Assembly: GCA_946405135.1 (NCBI GenBank)
Contig: CAMJGD010000023.1
Coordinates: 1-44,936 of the forward strand
Direction of reading: 5' to 3'
Origin: an uncultured Clostridiaceae bacterium
GTDB taxonomy: Bacteria > Bacillota > Clostridia > Clostridiales > Clostridiaceae
DNA length: 44,936 nucleotides
The stretch's first letter is position 1. Each line of letters opens with the position of its first letter. A program made the position numbers and the translations under genes. Under the pieces are notes generated by a model. It searched no databases. It saw nothing but the letters and a program-made list of their open reading frames with translations, and had not been told where the DNA came from. Shown here one piece after another: positions 40,260 through 44,936 of the stretch.

Positions 40260-40961
40260 TTATTTAAACTTTGTATTTATTAGCTTAAGTACACAATTAT
40301 ATACTTCTTCATGAATTTCGTCTATTCCCTTTACTCTATCACTCTCTACGCAATGAATAATATTCCAATTATAATTTTTTGCTACAGCCTTGGCATTATT
40401 ATATGAATCTATGATGTACTCATAATTTTTTTCATGTATGTCTTTTGCTTTCTCTCCTGTATATTTGTTATCTCTATTTTCTATAAGCTTCTTACTATAT
40501 TGAGGAGGCATATCTAAAAATATAATGCAGTCTGGTACAGGTAATCCATACATATTAAATTCAAAATCCCATAACCAGCTGATAAACTTTTCTTTTTCTG
40601 AGTTATCTTTTATTTTAGAAGCCTGATGCACCATATTAGCAGTAGTATATCTATCTGCTATAACTATTCCTCCAGACATATAAAAATCTTCCCATTCTTT
40701 TTTATAAGAAGCATATCTGTCTATGGCATAAAAACTAGAAGCTACATATGGACTAACATCTTCTGGTTTATCACCAAAATCACCATTTAAATACATTTTA
40801 ACTACAGCAGAAGAATCACTTTTATAATTAGGATACTCCACTCTCTTTACTTTAAAACTTTCTTGTAATAATCGGTTATAAAGCTTGTCTGATTGAGTTT
40901 CTTTACCGCTGCCATCTACACCTTCGATTACTATCAATAATCCTTTATTTTCTTTAGTCAA
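40260..40961 (-). CDS. tmk: Thymidylate kinase (dTMP kinase)
   Basis: 233 residues. P-loop IEGVDGSGKETQS, DRY-like motif (ADRYTTANMVHQASKI), RDNKYTG lid region. It is about 20 residues longer than typical Tmk and belongs to the diverged clostridial type, so the dTMP specificity is inferred from position as well as sequence. Lies between yaaO and darA, in the conserved order. Confidence 0.88.
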   Translation of the reverse strand: MTKENKGLLIVIEGVDGSGKETQSDKLYNRLLQESFKVKRVEYPNYKSDSSAVVKMYLNGDFGDKPEDVSPYVASSFYAIDRYASYKKEWEDFYMSGGIVIADRYTTANMVHQASKIKDNSEKEKFISWLWDFEFNMYGLPVPDCIIFLDMPPQYSKKLIENRDNKYTGEKAKDIHEKNYEYIIDSYNNAKAVAKNYNWNIIHCVESDRVKGIDEIHEEVYNCVLKLINTKFK

Positions 40962-40988
40962 AATATTTCCCCCAATCTAGTTTAATGT

Positions 40989-42401
40989 TTATTCATCTAT
41001 GACAGAAATTTTATTATCCTTAATTCCTATTACTGTAACATCATTTTTCACATAATATTTTATCATACTTATTATGCTTTCATCTATTAATTCTCCCATC
41101 ATTATTATAGGAACACCAGGAGGATATGGAATTATATTGTCACCACATATTTTTCCCTCTGCTTCTTCTAACTTTATATATGTTTTTCTTTTTTCTAGTA
41201 CCCTATAGGGATCATATATTTTTCTAGGAATTTCAACCTCTTTAAATTTTAATTGATTGCCCTCTATATAGTTTATGTCACAATCTTTTAGTGCATTCAA
41301 CAAAGCTTCAAAATCTTCTTCTTCATTAAAAGTAGATGGAATTAAAACTATGTTTGACCCATCACTCATTTCTACCTGTATTTTTCTTTCTCTTAAATAT
41401 CTTGATAATTTATGAGCATTTAAATTTTCCCATAGATTTATCACAATTCTTGTTGGATCCAATTCTATACCATTACTATTTACCATATTTTTTTTGCTTA
41501 AAGTTTTTATAAATGATATTTTATCTATTTCCTTTTTACATTTTATGCAGTTGTCAATCAATTTATCATAATCTTCTTTACCATATTCCTGAAGGTAATA
41601 TCTAGCATAGTCCATGCTCATAAGAAACATATAGGAAGGACTTGTACTTGAAAATGAACTTACATAAAAATCTACTATATTTATATCCATAGAATCAGAC
41701 ACATGCAAATAAGCTGTCTGAGTAAAACTTGGTAATGTTTTATGAGCACTCATAACTACCATGTCTGCTCCTAGTTTTAATGGATTTGGAGGCAATTTTT
41801 CATTGATCCCAAAATGTGCTCCATGAGCACAATCAACAAGTACCTTCATCCCCCTGCTCTTACATTCTTTGATTATGGTTCTTAAATCCTCACATACCCC
41901 GTAATAATTAGGATAGGTTATTATTAATCCTTTTGCATCTTTATTTTCATTGAATAAAGAGAAAAAATGCTCCATATTCATAGTTAAAGGAGCATTAAAA
42001 TTGTAATCTATACTGCTTTTTATATATATAGGCCTTAGCTTTTTTAAAATAATTCCATTAAATATGGATTTATGACAATCTCGTTGAACTATAACCTTAT
42101 CTTCTTCATTAAAAGCTGAAAATATCATGGCTAAATTACCTGAGGTACTTCCGTTTATGAGAAAATAAGATTTCTTACTACCATATAATTCAGATAAAAG
42201 TTTCTGAGATTCCTTTATGGCATACTCTGGTCTATGGAGATTGTCAAGACCATCAACTTCAGTAAGATCAGCACTTACAAAATCCATATATTCTAAATCT
42301 TTTTTAAATCCTTTGCCTTGCTTATGCCCAGGCATACAAAAAAGAATATTATCTTCTTTTATATATTGTCTTAGGGCGTCTTTTATAGGCATTTTATTCA
42401 A
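40989..42401 (-). CDS. Orn/Lys/Arg decarboxylase family, YaaO type (PLP enzyme)
   Basis: 470 residues. Fold-type I PLP domain with MPGHKQGKGF, STSGNLAMIF, VDCAHGAHFG and the PLP lysine in VMSAHKTLPSFTQ. C-terminal domain ends near PYPPGVPIIMMGE. Likely lysine, ornithine or arginine decarboxylase; the substrate cannot be assigned. The start is probably a TTG at 42401 with AAAGGAGAG upstream; the ATG at 42392 is spaced too far from it. Confidence 0.85.
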   Translation of the reverse strand: MNKMPIKDALRQYIKEDNILFCMPGHKQGKGFKKDLEYMDFVSADLTEVDGLDNLHRPEYAIKESQKLLSELYGSKKSYFLINGSTSGNLAMIFSAFNEEDKVIVQRDCHKSIFNGIILKKLRPIYIKSSIDYNFNAPLTMNMEHFFSLFNENKDAKGLIITYPNYYGVCEDLRTIIKECKSRGMKVLVDCAHGAHFGINEKLPPNPLKLGADMVVMSAHKTLPSFTQTAYLHVSDSMDINIVDFYVSSFSSTSPSYMFLMSMDYARYYLQEYGKEDYDKLIDNCIKCKKEIDKISFIKTLSKKNMVNSNGIELDPTRIVINLWENLNAHKLSRYLRERKIQVEMSDGSNIVLIPSTFNEEEDFEALLNALKDCDINYIEGNQLKFKEVEIPRKIYDPYRVLEKRKTYIKLEEAEGKICGDNIIPYPPGVPIIMMGELIDESIISMIKYYVKNDVTVIGIKDNKISVIDE

Positions 42402-42432
42402 TGTTATTCTCTCCTTTACTGAATGTAAAAGC

Positions 42433-42452
42433 CTCTATGATAAGAGGATGTT
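42433..42452 (-). promoter_or_regulatory. Small hairpin in the yaaO leader
   Basis: Minus strand CCTCT - TATCAT - AGAGG followed by CTTTTAC. A 5-bp stem with a short U-run between gin and the decarboxylase; possibly a weak terminator. Confidence 0.35.
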
Positions 42453-42464
42453 TATTTTATAATC

Positions 42465-42671
42465 CTAGCTATTTTCCTGCAAATCTAGGACGCTTTCTTT
42501 TAAAAGAGGCTCTATAACACTTTTTTTTATGCACTCCTTATAATATTCATAAAAGTCAGTCTGTACATAGCTGTTTATTAGTTTTTCTTCACAACATTTA
42601 CATATGGCTTTACTGTTTATTATTATACCATCATTTATAGGCTTCTTGCACACAATACATCTGCGTTTCAT
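42465..42671 (-). CDS. gin: Sigma-G inhibitor Gin (CsfB family)
   Basis: 68 residues from ATG 42671: MKRRCIVCKKPINDGIII, then CKCCEEKL with the second CxxC. Gin is a zinc protein that blocks sigma-G during sporulation; this pattern and length suit it. In-frame starts at 42683 and 42686, and a GTG at 42707 overlapping the SD, are alternatives. A 9-bp hairpin separates the SD (42713-42705) from this ATG. Upstream of the decarboxylase. Confidence 0.8.
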   Translation of the reverse strand: MKRRCIVCKKPINDGIIINSKAICKCCEEKLINSYVQTDFYEYYKECIKKSVIEPLLKESVLDLQENS

Positions 42672-42680
42672 AATAAGTTC

Positions 42681-42713
42681 CATCATTCTAAAAAGAATGA
42701 TGTGCACCTCCTT
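42681..42713 (-). promoter_or_regulatory. SD plus hairpin upstream of gin start
   Basis: AAGGAGGTG (42713-42705), then CATCATTCT-TTTT-AGAATGATG (42702-42681), a perfect 9-bp stem with a 4-nt loop, then 9 nt to the ATG at 42671. The stem contains two in-frame ATGs. Confidence 0.65.
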
Positions 42714-42898
42714 AATATTTCTAAATATTACTGTGATTATTGCCTCATATACTATATTTTATTCACCTTGATGGCAAATCTTATTTTGTCCACCTTTTTT
42801 ATTTATAAAAGATTTTAAAAATAAACTGTATCGTTCAAATAATATTTTGTTTAAAGGATAAACTATTTATAAACATATAAAAGGAGGTTTAATTTTTA

Positions 42899-44053
42899 AT
42901 GAAACAACAGGTAATATCCTATTTAAGCACTTGTAAAGATACTCTTTTTAATTCAGCAAAGTATTTATATGAAAACCCCGAAGAAAGTTATAAAGAATAC
43001 AATGCATGTAATTATCTAATAAATATACTAGAAAACCATAACTTTAAAGTTGAAAAAAATTTTTTGAACATAGATACTGCTTTTAAAGCTACTTTTGGCA
43101 ATAGCTTCCCGAAAATATGCTATATATGTGAATATGATGCTATCAAAAATCAAGGTCATATAACTGGACATAATTTAATTTCTGAAATATCGCTAGGAGC
43201 AGCCATAGGATTAAGTAAAGTCATAGAAAAAATTGGCGGCACTGTAATAGTTTTAGGTTGTCCTGGAGAATATTTAGGAGGGGCGAAGATTACCATGTGT
43301 AAGCAGGGTGTTTTTGAAGACATTGATGCTGTATTAATGGCACATCCTGATGTGTGTACTAGAGAAAGTGGTACTTCTACTGCTATATTGCCTTTAAGCA
43401 TAGAATTTAACAGCAATTCTGGTTTAAGTTATATAAATAAAAATACTTATAATGCTTTAGATGCTATGATTCTTACCTTTAATATACTAAATTCTATCAA
43501 TAAAGGACTTCCTGAAAATACTCAAGTGGACAGTGTATTATCAGAAGGTGGTATTACCCCTCTATTAGTGCCAAACAAAACGGAAGCTAAATTCTACATA
43601 AGAGCTGATAATATGCAAATTGCAAATTACATAGAAAAAAAGATTAAAGTAATAGCTGAATCTGTTACTTCTCTAATGGATATAAGCTATTCCAGCTCAT
43701 TTTACGAACTTCCCTATGAAAATTTAATAACTAATTCAACTCTCTCTAGACTATTTTGTCATAACTTAAAAGAAAGCGGCATAATAGAAATCGGTGAACC
43801 AATAAAAATAAATGCAGGCATAAGTTTAGGAACCGTAAGCCATTTTGTACCTTCCATACATTCTCATATAAATATCATCGAAAGTAGTAATGTGAAATAT
43901 GGTACTAAGGAATTTGCCTCTGCCACATTAAGCGAATTTGCTCAAGATGCAGCAATAAAAGCTGCTCATGCTTTAGCTTTTACTGGCATTGATATAATAG
44001 AAAAAGAACCCCTTTTGACAGAGATAAAAAAAGAATTTTCTAAAAAAAAATAA
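42899..44053 (+). CDS. M20-family amidohydrolase-like protein (PatB/AbgB-type) with altered active site
   Basis: 384 residues with the M20D layout: CEYDAIKNQGHITGHNLISE (about 77-96), CPGEYLGGAK (121-130), MAHPD (147-151) and a later GTVSHFVPSIHSHI. The aligned motifs in active relatives are HACGHN and TPAEEG; here the Cys is T89 and the second Glu is Y125, though E124 and H91, H149 remain. It could be a divergent peptidase or an inactive one. AAGGAGG precedes the ATG; the stop codon lies inside a terminator. No neighbour suggests a substrate. Confidence 0.8.
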   Translation: MKQQVISYLSTCKDTLFNSAKYLYENPEESYKEYNACNYLINILENHNFKVEKNFLNIDTAFKATFGNSFPKICYICEYDAIKNQGHITGHNLISEISLGAAIGLSKVIEKIGGTVIVLGCPGEYLGGAKITMCKQGVFEDIDAVLMAHPDVCTRESGTSTAILPLSIEFNSNSGLSYINKNTYNALDAMILTFNILNSINKGLPENTQVDSVLSEGGITPLLVPNKTEAKFYIRADNMQIANYIEKKIKVIAESVTSLMDISYSSSFYELPYENLITNSTLSRLFCHNLKESGIIEIGEPIKINAGISLGTVSHFVPSIHSHINIIESSNVKYGTKEFASATLSEFAQDAAIKAAHALAFTGIDIIEKEPLLTEIKKEFSKKK

Positions 44054-44075
44054 CCCCAAGTAAGGGGTTATTTTT
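44046..44075. terminator. Bidirectional terminator shared by two convergent genes
   Basis: Stem AAAAATAACCCC - AAGTAA - GGGGTTATTTTT. The TAA stop of the M20-like gene (44051-44053) and the TAA of the minus-strand gene (44070-44068) are both inside the stem. Confidence 0.9.
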
Positions 44076-44559
44076 CCATAACTTTTTTCATTCTATTTAT
44101 TAAGTTACTGCTTGGTTGAAAATAAAACCTTCTATATTTATCTCCATCCTTATAAATACAGCAGTAGTTATCTAAGCATAGCGCTGAACAAACATATCTT
44201 CTTGTTTTGGCAATATCAAACTGCTCCTTCATATCTTTAACTTTTCCTAAAAATACAATATCTTTCAACTTAATGTTCTCTTCCACATTTTGTTCCTTGT
44301 CTTTAAGACGGTGTATTATAAGTTGATCTGCTATTATAGAATATCTGTAACTAACTTTACATCTAAATACTTCAAATCCTATTATAGAAAAGGTAGCTAT
44401 GAAAATCAGCGGATTAGTTATAAATCCTATTTTATAATCTGCTATTTGTATTTGCTCCATTATGTTTGATACAGCAATCATTAGTGCCATAACTATAAAT
44501 ATACCTACTACTACAGGAGCTCGTCTCCTTGCAACAATTTCCTTATACATTGTTCCCAT
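44068..44559 (-). CDS. Hypothetical membrane protein with two TM helices and a soluble C-terminal domain
   Basis: 163 residues. Helices at about 14-34 and 46-64, then a soluble domain (about 70-163) starting YSIIADQLIIHRLKDKE, with several beta-like segments and three Cys in VCSALCLDNYCC. The layout resembles bacterial PH-domain membrane proteins, but no motif proves it. Start ATG 44559 after GGGGGA. TATAAT at about 44606-44611 may be its -10. Confidence 0.65.
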   Translation of the reverse strand: MGTMYKEIVARRRAPVVVGIFIVMALMIAVSNIMEQIQIADYKIGFITNPLIFIATFSIIGFEVFRCKVSYRYSIIADQLIIHRLKDKEQNVEENIKLKDIVFLGKVKDMKEQFDIAKTRRYVCSALCLDNYCCIYKDGDKYRRFYFQPSSNLINRMKKVMEK

Positions 44560-44936
44560 AAAAATCCCCCAACTAATATTATAATTGTGTTAACATAGAG
44601 ATTATACTAGTGTTTTCATCATTAATCTACACCAACTAACCATCAATTAAGCTGTTTAAATATGAATTAATGCCTCAAATACTAATTTAACTATATTGCT
44701 TCTATAGTAATCCTGTTATCTTAACTAATCTCTGTTTCTCTGTGGTAAACAAATTATAAAATTCTTCTATGAAAAATCATATATATATAACCTCCTATTT
44801 TGAATGTTTTCGTAATATTAATTAATTCTTAAAAAATATAAAATTTTATTTACATTATTAATATATTTTTCCTTAACCTCTAATCAGAAGTTTAGCACTT
44901 AAAAAATTTTTAGGACGATAGTCCGTTGATTTATAA
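44560..44936. other. 377-nt intergenic region at the right edge
   Basis: AT-rich with no supported gene. It holds the leader of the hypothetical membrane protein, a minus-strand SD plus 8-codon frame (44754-44780) and a 4-bp GGAC/GTCC hairpin near the end. Confidence 0.5.

Noticed and set aside
44890-44936. GGAC/GTCC hairpin near the right edge as a terminator
   Set aside because: Only 4 bp and followed by A/T-rich sequence; the gene it might serve is outside the window.

Overview
The window is chromosomal DNA from a low-GC, endospore-forming Firmicute, most probably Clostridium sensu stricto. The reasons are the strongly AT-rich intergenic DNA, AGGAGG ribosome binding sites, frequent GTG and TTG starts, sigma-H and the sporulation regulator Gin, a 56-residue clostridial 2[4Fe-4S] ferredoxin, and gene order. 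I cannot name the species. Nearly everything is housekeeping and lies on the minus strand, so transcription runs from high to low coordinates. Only three genes are on the plus strand (25459, 34856, 42899). I see no insertion sequence, prophage, CRISPR array or rRNA.

In transcription order: (a) 44.6-37.7 kb: a 2-TM hypothetical, a divergent M20-like amidohydrolase, Gin, then the yaaO - tmk - darA - holB - yaaT block and a small HMA-fold protein. (b) 37.6-34.8 kb: ferredoxin, a chemotaxis receptor and a plus-strand metallo-hydrolase. (c) 34.6-25.9 kb: the stress/DNA-integrity cluster ctsR-mcsA-mcsB-clpC and radA-disA, interrupted by nagR-nagB. (d) 25.9-23.3 kb: a plus-strand Cys-rich MazG-like protein, then yacL and ispD. 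(e) 23.1-16.2 kb: cysS, a class B PBP, a zinc-free S4 paralogue, mrnC, rlmB, rae1 and sigH. (f) 16.2-0 kb: tRNA-Gly, tRNA-Thr, tuf, rpmG, secE, nusG, rplK, rplA, rplJ, rplL, rpoB, rpoC, the L7Ae-like k-turn protein, rpsL, rpsG, fusA and the first 40 bases of a second tuf.

Several regulatory sites can be read directly. Close-to-consensus promoters with 17-nt spacers precede the tRNA-tuf unit, rpmG, rplJ, rpoB, the str operon, sigH, nagR and the S4 paralogue. RNA and operator sites include an L10 leader, two L1-stalk mimics (before rplK and before rplA), a CtsR box, a NagR/DasR-like operator and several intrinsic terminators.

I did not find a wholly new system. The strongest leads are: a zinc-free S4 paralogue behind a consensus promoter that overlaps a 33-bp Fur/Zur-like palindrome; two genes (nusG, gin) in which a hairpin separates the Shine-Dalgarno from the start codon; a Cys-rich MazG-like protein beside disA; an M20 enzyme lacking expected metal ligands; and an HMA protein lacking its CxxC.
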